From Ilumatobacteraceae bacterium (GTDB taxonomy: Bacteria; Actinomycetota; Acidimicrobiia; Acidimicrobiales; Ilumatobacteraceae), in assembly GCA_013213745.1 (NCBI GenBank), contig JABSQH010000029.1, positions 1-64,000 of the forward strand: a DNA stretch of 64,000 bases. Direction: 5' to 3'. Within the stretch, counting starts at the first letter, position 1, and every line of letters begins with the position of its first letter. Positions 8,573 to 18,898 of the stretch are shown here, piece after piece. The notes beneath the pieces are model-generated. The model searched no databases and had not been told where the DNA came from. It saw only the letters and a program-made list of their open reading frames with translations. A program made the position numbers and the translations under genes.

Positions 8573-10021
8573 TCAGCCGATGATGTCGTCGAACGCCGAT
8601 GCGATGGCGTCGCGGAAGTCGCCTGGCGAGTCGATGGCGACCGGATCGAGGAACAGACCGACGTCGAACTGGTCTTCGTACGACAACGCCGTGGCGTTAC
8701 AGGCGGTACCAGCGACGGGACCCATGGCGATGAGACGGTCGACCCGAGCCCCCGACACATATAGCGGGATCGGCGCGCCGCGCAGGTTCGACGTGGCGAA
8801 GTCGATTCGCGCCGCTTGTGACCTGGCCAACGACGTGACCATCGACGTGGGAAACAGGTTGGCCACACTCGACAGCACCCCGAGCCCACCGCCGTGCGAC
8901 ATCTCGGCCCGTTTCACCGCCACCCGTTGGTGGATCTCGGCGATTCGAGCGTCGAGCGCCATGCGCTCGCCCGGCAGCTGGATGGGAACGGGCGTGAACG
9001 AGTTGCCGCCGACGGCCTCGTCCTGACGTGTACTCAAGACGAAACTCGAATTGAACGCGTCGACCTCGACCCCGCGCCCGTCGTGGTAGCGGGCAGCTCC
9101 CTCTGCCATCGCCGCGAGGAAGAGATCGTTGATCGTGACGTCGGCACGCTTGGATGCCTTCTTCAATCCAGCCAACGTGGTCTGCACCTCTTCGAGATGG
9201 CGGTGACGCGACCGCTGCTTCCACAGTGGCGAACCGCCCGGGACCTCGTCGTCGGACCGGCGCAACGAGTTGACCGTCGCCGACACCGACCCGCTCACGT
9301 CGGCGAGTCGCTGCCGGGCGCGCTCGGGATCGGCCGGCCACATGGCGACCTCGCCCAGCGCCCGCCGAGCGACCCCGGCCTGTCGCCGTGCCAGGTGGCT
9401 GAAGGACTGCACGACCGTGGTCGGCAATCCCTCAGCGAGATCACCGCCGAGCTGTTTTGCGTCGTGCGCTTCGACGGCAGCGTCGATGATCGATTCGAGG
9501 TCGACTGCGTCGGGTGGTGGCGTGTCGGGCTCGAACTGCTGGAACATCTCGGCCATCCGCAGCTGGCCGATGCCGTCCGCCACGGCATGGTGGAGGATCG
9601 ACCAGAGAGCGGCGCGCCCGCCTTCCAGTCCCTCGATCACCACGAACCGCCACAGCGGTCGTGTCCGGTCGAGCGGCTCGAGGTACAGCTGGGCGGCGAG
9701 ATCGAAGAGCTGGCGCATCGAGCCCGGCTTGGGCAACCGCAGATAGCGCACGTGGTACGCGAACTCGAACTCGGCATCGGGAACCCACGCCGGCGGGGCG
9801 ATGCGGCCGAGGCCCGGAACGACCCGTTCGTAGAGTCGGGGCATACGCGCCGCGGCGGCGCGCATCGTTTGTTCGAAGTGGTCGCGATCGGGTGGGTGGT
9901 CGAGCAACGTCAACGCACCGCCGCTCGGATTGAGCCACGGGTCCTTCTCGACATTCCACATCAGCGCTTCGGCGTCTGACATGCGATCGCTGAAGCGCTG
10001 CTCGCGCTCACGGGTGCTCAT
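8573..10021 (-). CDS. wax ester synthase/diacylglycerol acyltransferase (WS/DGAT)
   Basis: A 482-residue cytoplasmic or membrane-associated acyltransferase that would join acyl-CoA to a fatty alcohol or diacylglycerol. The catalytic HHxxxDG motif is present as HHAVADG at residues 144-150. The N-terminal MSDAEALMW and PLWRFVVIEGL blocks and the C-terminal SNLRGAPIPLYVSG block (matching the SNVPGP block) are typical of the family. A GAGGAGG ribosome site lies nine bases before the ATG, so this gene has a 5' leader or is translated from the operon mRNA. It begins 21 bases after the HAD-PlsC fusion gene. Confidence 0.93.
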   Translation of the reverse strand: MSTREREQRFSDRMSDAEALMWNVEKDPWLNPSGGALTLLDHPPDRDHFEQTMRAAAARMPRLYERVVPGLGRIAPPAWVPDAEFEFAYHVRYLRLPKPGSMRQLFDLAAQLYLEPLDRTRPLWRFVVIEGLEGGRAALWSILHHAVADGIGQLRMAEMFQQFEPDTPPPDAVDLESIIDAAVEAHDAKQLGGDLAEGLPTTVVQSFSHLARRQAGVARRALGEVAMWPADPERARQRLADVSGSVSATVNSLRRSDDEVPGGSPLWKQRSRHRHLEEVQTTLAGLKKASKRADVTINDLFLAAMAEGAARYHDGRGVEVDAFNSSFVLSTRQDEAVGGNSFTPVPIQLPGERMALDARIAEIHQRVAVKRAEMSHGGGLGVLSSVANLFPTSMVTSLARSQAARIDFATSNLRGAPIPLYVSGARVDRLIAMGPVAGTACNATALSYEDQFDVGLFLDPVAIDSPGDFRDAIASAFDDIIG

Positions 10022-10042
10022 CGGTGGTGCCCTCCTCGAGCG

Positions 10043-11476
10043 TCAGGTATCGGTGCCGGGACGGCGATCGGCTTCGGCGGTCGGGTCGCCGCGATAACCC
10101 GGCGGGAACGTCGCCAGCAGCTCTTCCTCGGTCGGGTCGTGCTCGTCGCGCGATTCCGGCGGCAACAGCTCACTGATCGCCGTCATGATCCGCTTGGTGT
10201 CCTTGTCGGGGCTCTTGTACTTGAGCGCTACCGGTTCGCCGACGGTTGCGCTGACGCGCGGTCGATCGGTCATCGACATCTTCGGCATGCGTGCGCTGCG
10301 CGGCCAGACGCGCTCGGTGCCCCAGAGCCCCACCGGGATCACGGGCGCCTTGGTCGCCGCGGCGAGTCGCGCCGCCCCCCATCGGCCCTTGAGTACCGGA
10401 TCGAAGAACGCTGGCCCGCGCGGGATCGTGCCCTGCGGGGCGAGCATCAAGAGATCGCCACCACGCACGGCGTTGACGGCCGCGTCGAGTGGCTCGTCGG
10501 ATCCGGTGCCCCGATCGACGCGAATGCCACCCGCAGCCTTCATGATCCGACCGACGAGCGGAACGTCGAAGACCTCCTTCTTGCCGAGTCCGCGGACGTT
10601 GCGCCCGGTCTTGGCCAAGAGCAGGCCCATCACGAGCGGATCGAAATACGAGCGGTGATTGAACACGACGATGGCCGGACCCGAGCGGGGAATGTTGTCG
10701 ATGCCGTCGAATTCGAGCTGGGCGTTCGGCGCCATCAACTCGGGCCGCATCAGCGGGCGCATCCAGTCCTGCAACTCGAGGCCCGCAACCGAAGCCACGC
10801 CTTCTGGTCGATCGAAACTGCGGACCGGCCAGCCCCGGATGCCGGCGAGGGCGAGCAACTGGAGATCTGGGTTCACGGCGACCGGATGGCCGACCATGTC
10901 GAGCAGCGGCGCGTCGAAGTAGCTGTCGCTGTAGGCATAGCTGTGCCGAAGATCGACCTGCTGACCGGCGAGTTCGTCGGCGCGCTCGGCCACGGCGTCA
11001 GCCTTGGCCCGCCCCCAGAGGAATTCACCGTCGACTCGCCCGGTGAACTCGTTGCCGTCGCGCTCCCAATCGGTGGCCACGAGGCCATCGATGCCGAGAC
11101 GATCGGCGAACGGCTGCACGAACGGCCGAGGCGACGTGGTGGCCAGCACCACCGGCCGACCCGCCGCTTGATGCATCTCGATTTCCTGGAGCGCGAACGG
11201 CAAGACCTGGCGTTCGAGCTCGACCGCGGCGTGCTCCATCGCATCGGCAACCGCGTCGACGTTCCACCCTGTCGCCCGTCGGCTGGCGAGTCGAGCGGGT
11301 TGCATCATCAGCCAGTTCTCGCCGAAGGTCTCGTACACGCGGGCCAGCAATCCGGCGACCGCCGGAGTCTCGCCGGCGAGCCCGGCGTCGGTGAGGGCCT
11401 GCCCGAACACGGTGGCAGAACTGCCGGTCAGCAGCGTGCGATCGAGGTCGAACACGGCGATACCGGTACGGGCCAT
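10043..11476 (-). CDS. HAD-IB phosphatase fused to PlsC-type lysophospholipid acyltransferase
   Basis: 477 residues in two domains. Residues 1-215 are a HAD-IB (PSP-like) domain with DLDRT at 10-14, ATTSP near 112 and SDSYFDAP near 183. Residues 235-450 are an AGPAT domain with NHRSYFD at 273-279 and the APQGT block (a variant of EGTR) near 340. Such fusions are known in actinobacteria and are assigned to 1-acylglycerol-3-phosphate acylation, with the HAD half of uncertain substrate. TACGCT ends seven bases before the ATG, so it may be transcribed independently as a leaderless mRNA. Confidence 0.93.
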   Translation of the reverse strand: MARTGIAVFDLDRTLLTGSSATVFGQALTDAGLAGETPAVAGLLARVYETFGENWLMMQPARLASRRATGWNVDAVADAMEHAAVELERQVLPFALQEIEMHQAAGRPVVLATTSPRPFVQPFADRLGIDGLVATDWERDGNEFTGRVDGEFLWGRAKADAVAERADELAGQQVDLRHSYAYSDSYFDAPLLDMVGHPVAVNPDLQLLALAGIRGWPVRSFDRPEGVASVAGLELQDWMRPLMRPELMAPNAQLEFDGIDNIPRSGPAIVVFNHRSYFDPLVMGLLLAKTGRNVRGLGKKEVFDVPLVGRIMKAAGGIRVDRGTGSDEPLDAAVNAVRGGDLLMLAPQGTIPRGPAFFDPVLKGRWGAARLAAATKAPVIPVGLWGTERVWPRSARMPKMSMTDRPRVSATVGEPVALKYKSPDKDTKRIMTAISELLPPESRDEHDPTEEELLATFPPGYRGDPTAEADRRPGTDT

Positions 11477-11520
11477 GGCCGCCAGCGTAGATCGGTTTCG
11501 CTTGGCCCAGAACCGGCGGA

Positions 11521-13947
11521 TCAGAGGTAGTGGCGACGCTGCATCCACTGAAAGGCCACCCATCCCGGCACAACGGGAAGCCAGAACGTGAACAGCCGGA
11601 ACAGAAACACCGCCGGAACGGCGACCACGTTGTCGAGTCCAGCTGCGACGAGCCCGGAGATCAGTGCGGCCTCGACGGCACCCAATCCACCCGGCGTCGG
11701 GGCGGCTTGAGCGACGGCCGAACCGACGAGGTACACCGCACCGACGGTGGCGAACGGCAGACCGCCCCCAAAAGCCTCGATGGCGACATACAACGTGACC
11801 AGGTTGGCAAACGTGACGAGCACGGAGCCACCGAGCAGCAACGCCAGCTTTCCGGGGCGATGAACCACCGCACTCATGCCGTCGAGCGCCCGCGAGACGA
11901 CCGGCCACACGAATCTGACGAACCACCGACGAGTGGCCGGAACTGCCGCACCGAGCGCGATGAGGCCCGCCGCCACCGCCAGACCGATCAGAAACCACGT
12001 CGGGTCGGGCAACTCGAAGCTGCCGAACGCCCCTCGTCCGGCCCAGACAAGAAACACCACGATGAGCGCAACGTGCCCGGCGACTCCGGCCACGGTGTTC
12101 AACCCGACCCCAGAGACGGCCACCGGCTGATCGACACCTCGCTTCTGCAGGAATCGGACATTGAGCGCCATGCCACCGAGGCCCGCTGGTGCCAACTTGT
12201 TGGCGAACTCTGCGGCAAGGGCGACGAGCACGAGCGGTCCCGCCGGCAACCGGGTGGGAACGGCGCCGCCGAGCGCCGCCCCGGCACCGATGTACGTCAA
12301 GGTCGACGCCAACAGCAACACGGGCGTCCACGACCAGTCGGCGTTCTGAACCTGCTGGATGATGCCCGGCACATCGGCGAGCTGAGGAAGGAGGAAGTAC
12401 GTCGCCAGCACGAGTACCGCAACCGTGAACAACGTTCGACGACTGACTCGTTGCAGGGGCGCGTACTCCACATCGTCGACCCCGCAGCGACGTTGGACCT
12501 CTCGTTGCAGCTCATCGAGCAGCCCGTGATGGCGGTGCAGTTCGCCACGCGTCGCGGCGCTCAGTGCTGTCAACTGCAACCGGGGCAGGGCACTGCCGAC
12601 GACGTCGGCACCGAGCGCATCGATCGCCGCGGCAACCACGCGTTCGACCCCGACGGCCGGCGAGAGCGAGGCCAAGAGCTCGGCAATGTCGCCGTCGAGC
12701 ACCGTGTCGGGCACGGCCACCTCGGAGAAGCCGAAGTCGACGATCCACGCTGCGCCCTCCTCGTCCACGAAGAGGTTGGCTCGCCGGAGATCGCGGTGAG
12801 CGATCCGATGGGCGCGCAGTTGCGCCACCTGCTGCCACACGTCGGCGAGCAGCTCGTCGCCGACATCGCCGCCGCCGTCGACCAGATCGTCGAGCGACGG
12901 TCCCACGATGTCGTCGTAGCCCAGCAACATCGAGTCGCCAACGCCGGCGACGACGCGCAATCGGGGCGTGCGCACCATCGCCTCGCGAGCAAGCATCGAC
13001 ACCATCGCCTCGTGCTCGACCGAACGCCGGAGCGACGAAAACGGCCGCGCGTCACCGACGTCTTTCAATCGGGCAAAGCGGTACGCCCGATAGAGCAGAT
13101 CGGCGGCGCGTTCTTCAGAACCGAGCACCTTGACGAACACGCGTGCGTCGCCGTCGGTCGTTGCGACGTAGGGGTTCGAGCCACGGGAGTCGGCCGCAAC
13201 CGGGCTGATCGTGTCGACAGCAACGCCTGCGTCACCGAGCGCCATCGCCAGCGCCGCCAGTGTGGGATGACGGTCAGGACGGCCGAACGCCAACACGACG
13301 ACTGTTCCACACACAGCACCGATCGCCGGCGCGATGATCACTTCGGCGGGGAGCCGAGTCGACACCAGAAGTCGTGCGACGACCAGGACCGCCACAGTCA
13401 CCCATCCAGCCTGCCGCCACGCCCGCGCCACAAACGGCCCGACGGCGACGAACATTGCCGTGACCGCCGCGAGCATGAGGGTGCCGGCATACGCGTCGCC
13501 GGCGATGCCAGCCCGGTCGGCGAGCGCATTGTCGAGTTCGTCGGAACTTGCGCGGTCGAGCCACCACTCGACGGCAATCATCACCACGGCTCCGCTGACG
13601 GCGGCACACAGGAGATACCCGACCAGCCGGGTGCGCCTGGTGACCAACGGCACGGCGAAGACACCGACTGCAGCGACAACGCCAACAACGTTCGTCGCTC
13701 CCAGCAACACACGCTCGAACGCCGGTGGGACGAAGCCGAACAGCGCGATCACATCCTCTTCGACGGAACGCACAGACTTTTCTGCCCAACGGGCGAGCGC
13801 GATGAGCACGAGGGCAACCGACGCGAACGCGATCAATCGGATGACGTCCTCGGGCGAGCGAACGTAACAACGAATCTCCTCCTCGCGAACGCCAAGGCCT
13901 GTCACCTCGATCGGCGACGAGGACCCTGCGTCGGGAGCAACCGTCAT
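11521..13947 (-). CDS. kinase-like domain fused to a lysylphosphatidylglycerol-synthase-type flippase domain
   Basis: An 808-residue multi-pass membrane protein. N-terminal membrane helices (to about 230) precede a cytoplasmic protein-kinase-fold/APH-like domain with VFVKVL (ATP lysine), HRDLRRANLFVD (catalytic loop) and VDFGFSE (DFG). A C-terminal bundle of about eight helices then matches the UPF0104/LPG_synthase_TM family, including NKLAPAGLGGMALNVRFLQ and AAPTPGGLGAVEAALISG. Members move lipid intermediates across membranes. Fusion with a kinase-like domain is seen in some actinobacterial homologues. The next gene downstream is HAD-PlsC, 44 bases away. ATG 13947 was preferred over the ATG 14 codons upstream. 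Confidence 0.85.
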   Translation of the reverse strand: MTVAPDAGSSSPIEVTGLGVREEEIRCYVRSPEDVIRLIAFASVALVLIALARWAEKSVRSVEEDVIALFGFVPPAFERVLLGATNVVGVVAAVGVFAVPLVTRRTRLVGYLLCAAVSGAVVMIAVEWWLDRASSDELDNALADRAGIAGDAYAGTLMLAAVTAMFVAVGPFVARAWRQAGWVTVAVLVVARLLVSTRLPAEVIIAPAIGAVCGTVVVLAFGRPDRHPTLAALAMALGDAGVAVDTISPVAADSRGSNPYVATTDGDARVFVKVLGSEERAADLLYRAYRFARLKDVGDARPFSSLRRSVEHEAMVSMLAREAMVRTPRLRVVAGVGDSMLLGYDDIVGPSLDDLVDGGGDVGDELLADVWQQVAQLRAHRIAHRDLRRANLFVDEEGAAWIVDFGFSEVAVPDTVLDGDIAELLASLSPAVGVERVVAAAIDALGADVVGSALPRLQLTALSAATRGELHRHHGLLDELQREVQRRCGVDDVEYAPLQRVSRRTLFTVAVLVLATYFLLPQLADVPGIIQQVQNADWSWTPVLLLASTLTYIGAGAALGGAVPTRLPAGPLVLVALAAEFANKLAPAGLGGMALNVRFLQKRGVDQPVAVSGVGLNTVAGVAGHVALIVVFLVWAGRGAFGSFELPDPTWFLIGLAVAAGLIALGAAVPATRRWFVRFVWPVVSRALDGMSAVVHRPGKLALLLGGSVLVTFANLVTLYVAIEAFGGGLPFATVGAVYLVGSAVAQAAPTPGGLGAVEAALISGLVAAGLDNVVAVPAVFLFRLFTFWLPVVPGWVAFQWMQRRHYL

Positions 13948-14036
13948 GGCATCACGATTCTGGCGGATGTAGCGTCCGGCGCTCGTCACACCGGCGAACG
14001 AGCCATTGCCGGGGCGGCTCAGGAGAGGGCGATGAC

Positions 14037-15427
14037 ATGGAGCGGCTGACTGCGCTGGCCTGGGTCGTGTTGCCGCCGCCGATCGGACTCGCAGTCACGA
14101 TCGCCGCCTGACGGCTACTCGGTGCCAGGCGGGCCTGATTGGCGATGCACATCGCGGGCGTGTTCGGCACGGCGCTCGGGGTCGTCACCGGTGGACTGCT
14201 CAGCGGGTGGCATTGGTCATCGCTCGACACGGCCCTCTCGTTGGCTGCCTTCGCCGTGATCGACACCGTGGTGTTGGCACTCGCCTTCGACGTCTTGCAA
14301 CCGGGAGGTACTCCAGGAGCACAACGGGGTACTCAGCTGCGACCTCGGCCATTGCAACCTTCCTGCTGAGGTGCGCGCAACGCTGGAGGAGGCCGGGGGA
14401 ATCTTCATCAAGCTCGGCCACGTGAGCCCGGTACCGAGAGAGACGATGCAACCGTTCGTCGAGACGCAGCTGCAACAGCCGGTCGACACCGTGTTCTCTT
14501 CGTTGGAGTGGGAACCGATCGCCGCAGCCTCGATCGCCCAGGTCTATCGAGCGCACCACGCCGAGCTCGGCGAGGTCGTGGTCAAGGTTCGCCGCCCCGG
14601 ATTGGAGGACACTACGAGCGCGACTCCGGGGCGATCCGGCGACTCGCCGGACTGATCGAACGACGGACACTGCTCGGATTGGAAGTCCGCCCGGTCGGTC
14701 TGGCCGACGACGGCGGGTGCGCATCCCGAGCGTGTGCACCGATCTCAGCGGCGAATGCCTGATGGTCGAGGAGTTCGTCGACGCTCCCAGCATCTCCACC
14801 CTGGCCGACACCGACCGCGCCGCACGCGCGGTCGACCGCATGGTCGATTCGTTTCTCTACTAGCCCTTCGAGCTCGGCGCATTTCATGCCGACCTGCACC
14901 CAGGAAACATCCTCGTTGAACCGGACGGCACGATTGTGTTGATCGACCTCGGCGCAATCGGGCGGATCGGACCGCAACAGCGCGGAGCGGTGCTCGACAT
15001 GTTGGTCGCCGCCGCGTCAGGTGAGTCGAGCGCGTGTCGCCAGACTCTCGAACGAGTGACCGTGTTCGACGCTCGCGTCGACGGCCGAGAGCTCGACGCG
15101 GCGCTCGACGGATTCCTCGCCCGAAATATGCGCGCCGACGGCGGGATCAGCGCCACGACACTCGAAGACCTCACGGTGCGGATCGGGGAGTTCGGCATCC
15201 ACCTGCCGCGGTGGTTCGGTGTGCTGATTCGCACGCTGGTCCCCCTCGAGGGAACGCTGGTCGGGCTGCAGCCCGACTTCTAGCTCATCGACGCCGCACG
15301 CGCCCGCGCCGAACACCGCGGGTTCCAACCCACCGGTGGCAGCTGGCGCGAGGCGATCGAGCACGAGGCTCTTGGCGATGCGCGTCGTCGCCGGCGTGAT
15401 ACGAGACGGCGAGACCTGAGGCCGTAA
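14037..15427 (+). pseudogene. decayed AarF/UbiB (ABC1) family kinase-like gene
   Basis: Family blocks appear in order but in changing frames. There are N-terminal membrane helices, then GGIFIKLGHV, AAASIAQVYRAHHAELG, VVVKVRRPGL, RRLAGLIERRT, LMVEEFVD, FHADLHPGNILVEPDG and IDLGAIGRIG. Defects are TGA at 14109 and 14136, frameshifts near 14290 and 14615, loss of the FAD..REELDF segment after residue block RPVGLAD, TAG at 14861 and TAG at 15281. A ribosome site (AGGAGAGG eight bases before ATG 14037) survives. Intact members support quinone biosynthesis or lipid homeostasis. This copy cannot make the protein. Confidence 0.88.
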
Positions 15428-15511
15428 CGCTGACTGAGAGATCCAGAAGCGGCCTCGTGCACGGCGCCCCGCCTCGATTCTGCGCCCACACGTCTCGTAT
15501 CGTCCAACGAG

Positions 15512-17311
15512 ATGAGCGCGTCTCCTTCGAGCCCTGACATCGACCGCGAGGCAATGCATGCGCGGTACCGCGCTGAGCGCGACAAGCGACTCCGGCCGGA
15601 CGGCAACGACCAATACGTCGAGGTCACCGGAGTATTCGAGCATTACGTCGACGACCCCTACGTCGAGGTGACCGAACGCGAGCCGGTGCGCGACGAGGTC
15701 ACCGTCGCCTTCATCGGTGGCGGGTTCGCCGGCCTCGTCAACGGAGCCCGCCTGAAAGAGGCCGGCATCGATGTGCGCATCGTCGAGAAGGGCGGCGACG
15801 TCGGGGGCACCTGGTACTGGAATCGCTACCCGGGTGCGCAGTGCGACACCGCCGCATTCGTGTATCTCCCGCTGCTCGAAGAAACGGGCCATATGCCCAC
15901 CGAGAAGTACACCCACGCGCCCGAGATTCTCGACCACTCGCGCCGCATCGCCAACCACTACGGGCTGTACGACGACGCGCTGTTGTCGACCACGGTGACC
16001 GAGCTCGAATGGGACGAGTCCGTGCACCGCTGGATCATTCGCACCAACCGGGGTGATGAGTTCCGCGCCCAGTTCGTGGCGATGGGCACCGGCCCGCTCC
16101 ACCGCCCGAAGCTGCCGGGAATCCCCGGCATCACGGACTTCGCCGGCCACAGCTTCCACACCAGCCGATGGGACTACGACTACACCGGCGGAGATCCAAA
16201 CGGTGCGTTGATGGAGGGCCTCGCCGACAAGCGGGTCGGCATCATCGGCACCGGCGCCACGGCCGTGCAATGCATTCCGCACCTGGCACGGAGTGCTGGA
16301 GAGTTGTTCGTCTTCCAGCGCACACCGTCGTCGATCGACATTCGCAACAACCACGACATCGATGCCGAATGGTTCGACACGCTCGAGCCGGGATGGCAAG
16401 AGAAGTGGATCGAGAACTTCACGATCTTGCAAACCGGCGGGTTTGCCGAGGAGGACTTGGTCAAGGACGGCTGGACCGACCTCAGCCAACGCATCCGCGA
16501 TCGCGTGCTCAGCTACGACGAGGGATTCAGTCCGGAGTTGATGCTGCGGGCGTACCACGACAGCGACGACGAAAAGATGGTCGAGATCCGCGACCGGGTC
16601 GATGAGCTGATCGCAGACCCGGACGTCGCCGAGGCGTTGAAGCCCTGGTACCGACAGCTCTGCAAGCGGCCCTGCTTCCACGACGAGTACCTCCAGTCGT
16701 ACAACAACCAAAACGTGCATCTCATCGACACCGACGGCCAGGGCGTGCGGCTGATCGACGAGACCGGCCTGTGGGTCGGCGACGACCACTACGACGTCGA
16801 CTGCATCATCTATGCGTCGGGGTTCGAGGTCGGTACCGAACACGCTCGACGCAACGGCTTCGACCCCGTCGGACGAGATGGCCTGCGACTCTCGGACCAC
16901 TGGGAAGACGGCATGCGCTCGATGCATGGCTTGCACGTCCACGGGTTCCCGAACCTGTTCGTCGTCGGCTTCAGCCAAGCAGCCAACCTGATCTCGAACG
17001 TGCCCCACAACTTCACCGACAACTCCAAGACCGTCACCGCCGTGATCGCCCATGCTCTCGACACCGGCGCGCAGGAGGTCGAGGTGACCGCCGACGCCGA
17101 AGGCGCATGGATCACCCGGTTGGAGTCGGGTGGCCGCATGTTTGGTGGCAGCCCCGACTGCACCCCCGGCTACTACAACAACGAGGGCCAGCCGATCGGT
17201 CCACGAGCGCTGCGTAACGGCGTCGGCTTCCCCGAAGGCCCGGCAGCGTTCTTCGACTACATCGACAAGTGGCGCAACTCGGGCGACTTCGAGGGGCTCG
17301 AGTTCCGCTGA
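15512..17311 (+). CDS. flavin-containing Baeyer-Villiger monooxygenase
   Basis: A 599-residue class B flavoprotein monooxygenase. The FAD Rossmann motif GGGFAG lies at 69-74, the Baeyer-Villiger fingerprint [12 protein letters not shown] at 210-221, and the NADPH motif GTGATA at 247-252. An N-terminal extension of about 60 residues is usual for the cyclopentadecanone/cyclohexanone-type subgroup. It would insert oxygen next to a ketone to give an ester or lactone; the substrate is unknown. TATCGT ends eight bases upstream of the ATG, indicating leaderless transcription. A convergent SRPBCC gene follows 21 bases downstream. Confidence 0.93.
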   Translation: MSASPSSPDIDREAMHARYRAERDKRLRPDGNDQYVEVTGVFEHYVDDPYVEVTEREPVRDEVTVAFIGGGFAGLVNGARLKEAGIDVRIVEKGGDVGGTWYWNRYPGAQCDTAAFVYLPLLEETGHMPTEKYTHAPEILDHSRRIANHYGLYDDALLSTTVTELEWDESVHRWIIRTNRGDEFRAQFVAMGTGPLHRPKLPGIPGITDFAGHSFHTSRWDYDYTGGDPNGALMEGLADKRVGIIGTGATAVQCIPHLARSAGELFVFQRTPSSIDIRNNHDIDAEWFDTLEPGWQEKWIENFTILQTGGFAEEDLVKDGWTDLSQRIRDRVLSYDEGFSPELMLRAYHDSDDEKMVEIRDRVDELIADPDVAEALKPWYRQLCKRPCFHDEYLQSYNNQNVHLIDTDGQGVRLIDETGLWVGDDHYDVDCIIYASGFEVGTEHARRNGFDPVGRDGLRLSDHWEDGMRSMHGLHVHGFPNLFVVGFSQAANLISNVPHNFTDNSKTVTAVIAHALDTGAQEVEVTADAEGAWITRLESGGRMFGGSPDCTPGYYNNEGQPIGPRALRNGVGFPEGPAAFFDYIDKWRNSGDFEGLEFR

Positions 17312-17332
17312 CAAGCGAGGCTGGCACCGCCG

Positions 17333-17815
17333 TCAATTCGTGGATTCGACAGTTTGCTTCAACGCGTCGAGGCCGGCCTTGAGATCGCGATCGAGTCGCC
17401 GTGATACGGCCCCCAACACTCGGCCGAACCCGCGTCGCGCCTCGAGACCCTGCACGTAGATCACGCGACACCCGCCGTTGTCGGTCTCCTCGAGGCGCAC
17501 CGACTCGGCCATCGCCTGCAAGATCGGGAGCTTCGAGCGCACGATGGCAAAGGCGAAGTGTTCGTTCTCGTCCCACGCCGTGAACACCTCGTCGACCGGC
17601 AATCGCGCTGCGGTCACCCGCCTGCCGCCGCCGACGCCGCTCCCTCGGCCGACCACCTCGACGCGATCGAGGGCCGCAAACCACTCCGGCCACGTCTCGT
17701 GGTCGGCGATGCGCGCCCAGACCGCTTCGACCGGCGCATCGATCTCGATGCGCTGTTCAACGCGAACTGGAGCGGCGTCGATCCATTCGGGCGGGTGCTC
17801 TGGGTGCGATGGCAT
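17333..17815 (-). CDS. SRPBCC (START-like) family protein
   Basis: A 160-residue protein with the standard opening VEQRIEIDAPVEAVWARIAD followed by WPEWFAALDRVEV, the signature of polyketide cyclase/dehydrase-type SRPBCC proteins that bind hydrophobic ligands in a helix-grip cavity. No catalytic assignment is possible. TACGGT ends seven bases before the ATG, so the mRNA is probably leaderless. It lies 52 bases upstream of the stop side of an MDR oxidoreductase gene on the same strand, and tail-to-tail with the Baeyer-Villiger monooxygenase. Confidence 0.85.
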   Translation of the reverse strand: MPSHPEHPPEWIDAAPVRVEQRIEIDAPVEAVWARIADHETWPEWFAALDRVEVVGRGSGVGGGRRVTAARLPVDEVFTAWDENEHFAFAIVRSKLPILQAMAESVRLEETDNGGCRVIYVQGLEARRGFGRVLGAVSRRLDRDLKAGLDALKQTVESTN

Positions 17816-17867
17816 GACCGCGACCGTAGCGATGACGGAGGGCCCGCCAAGCTCTTGGTCACTCCAC

Positions 17868-18878
17868 CTAGCGGTGTGGATCGACGACCCAGCGGCCGCG
17901 CACCTGGCCAGCGAGAATCGTCGGACCGCGTTCGAGTAGCTCGCTCAACGGCACCACTTCGGTCAGCGCGTCGAGCAGGGCGGTGTCGAGTTCGTCGGCG
18001 AGGCGCCCCCATGCCGCCGCGCGCCGCAGCGTGGGCGTGGTGACGCTCTCGACACCTTGCAGGCGAACGTTGCGCAGAATGAACGGCATCACGGTGGCGG
18101 GGAGGTCGCTGCCGCCGGCGAGGCCGCACGCGGCCACTGTCGAGCCGTACTGCATCTGCGACAGCAACTTGGCGAGCATTGCGGATCCGACCGTGTCGAC
18201 GGCCCCGGCCCACGTCTCGGACTCGAGCGGCCGGGCGGACTCGCTCATCTCGGCCCGTGTGCGAAAGCTGGTCGCCCCGAGCTCGCGCAGGTAGTCCTGC
18301 GTCTCGGGTCGACCGGTAACTGCGACCACCTCGTAACCACGACCGGCGAGCAGCGCCACCGCCAGCGACCCCACGCCGCCGGCTGCACCCGTGACGAGCA
18401 CCGGCCCGCTTCCCGGAGTGACGCCACCCTCCTCCAGGGCCAGCACGCAGAGCATTGCGGTCAGTCCCGCGGTGCCGATCGACATCGCATGCAAACTCGT
18501 CAGCTTCGTCGGCCGATGCACGAGCCATCCCGACTGCAGTCGTTGCCGCTCGCTGTAGCCGCCCCAGTATCGCTCTCCGACCATCCATCCGGTCGAGATC
18601 ACCGAGTCGCCGCGCCGGAACTCGGCGCTCGAGCTGTCACGGACGGTACCGACGAGGTCGATGCCAGGCACCATCGGGTAGCTGCGGACGACCCGGTTCT
18701 TCCCGGTCAGAGCCAACCCGTCCTTGTAGTTGAGCGAGGAGTAGTCGATGTCGATCGTCACGTCGCCGTCGGGAAGGTCGGCATCGGTGAGCTGTTCGAT
18801 CGCTCCCGCCGGCCCGTCGTCCGTCTCTCGCAAGACCAATGCCCGGAACGGTCCGTCGTCGATCGCTGCGTCGCTCAT
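17868..18878 (-). CDS. MDR oxidoreductase of the acryloyl-CoA reductase (AcuI/YhdH) type
   Basis: 336 residues. The N-terminal GroES-like fold includes SSLNYKDGLALTGKN and PMVPGIDLVGTV, both diagnostic for the YhdH/AcuI branch. The Rossmann part has VLVTGAAGGVGSLAVALLAG and VVAVTGRPE. No structural or catalytic zinc ligands are apparent, as expected for this NADPH-dependent enoyl reductase group. AcuI detoxifies acryloyl-CoA in DMSP or propionate metabolism; whether this copy does so is inference. The start MSDAAIDDGPFRALV was chosen because CACGAT ends six bases upstream and the upstream frame is arginine-rich. Confidence 0.88.
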   Translation of the reverse strand: MSDAAIDDGPFRALVLRETDDGPAGAIEQLTDADLPDGDVTIDIDYSSLNYKDGLALTGKNRVVRSYPMVPGIDLVGTVRDSSSAEFRRGDSVISTGWMVGERYWGGYSERQRLQSGWLVHRPTKLTSLHAMSIGTAGLTAMLCVLALEEGGVTPGSGPVLVTGAAGGVGSLAVALLAGRGYEVVAVTGRPETQDYLRELGATSFRTRAEMSESARPLESETWAGAVDTVGSAMLAKLLSQMQYGSTVAACGLAGGSDLPATVMPFILRNVRLQGVESVTTPTLRRAAAWGRLADELDTALLDALTEVVPLSELLERGPTILAGQVRGRWVVDPHR

Positions 18879-18898
18879 CGGGGCATCGTGGCACAGAC

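Noticed and set aside
11530-14049. 839-codon plus-strand open frame opposite the flippase/kinase gene
   Set aside because: Charged low-complexity translation (many R, H, D, Q, G) typical of antisense reading of a membrane protein; the minus-strand frame has clear motifs.
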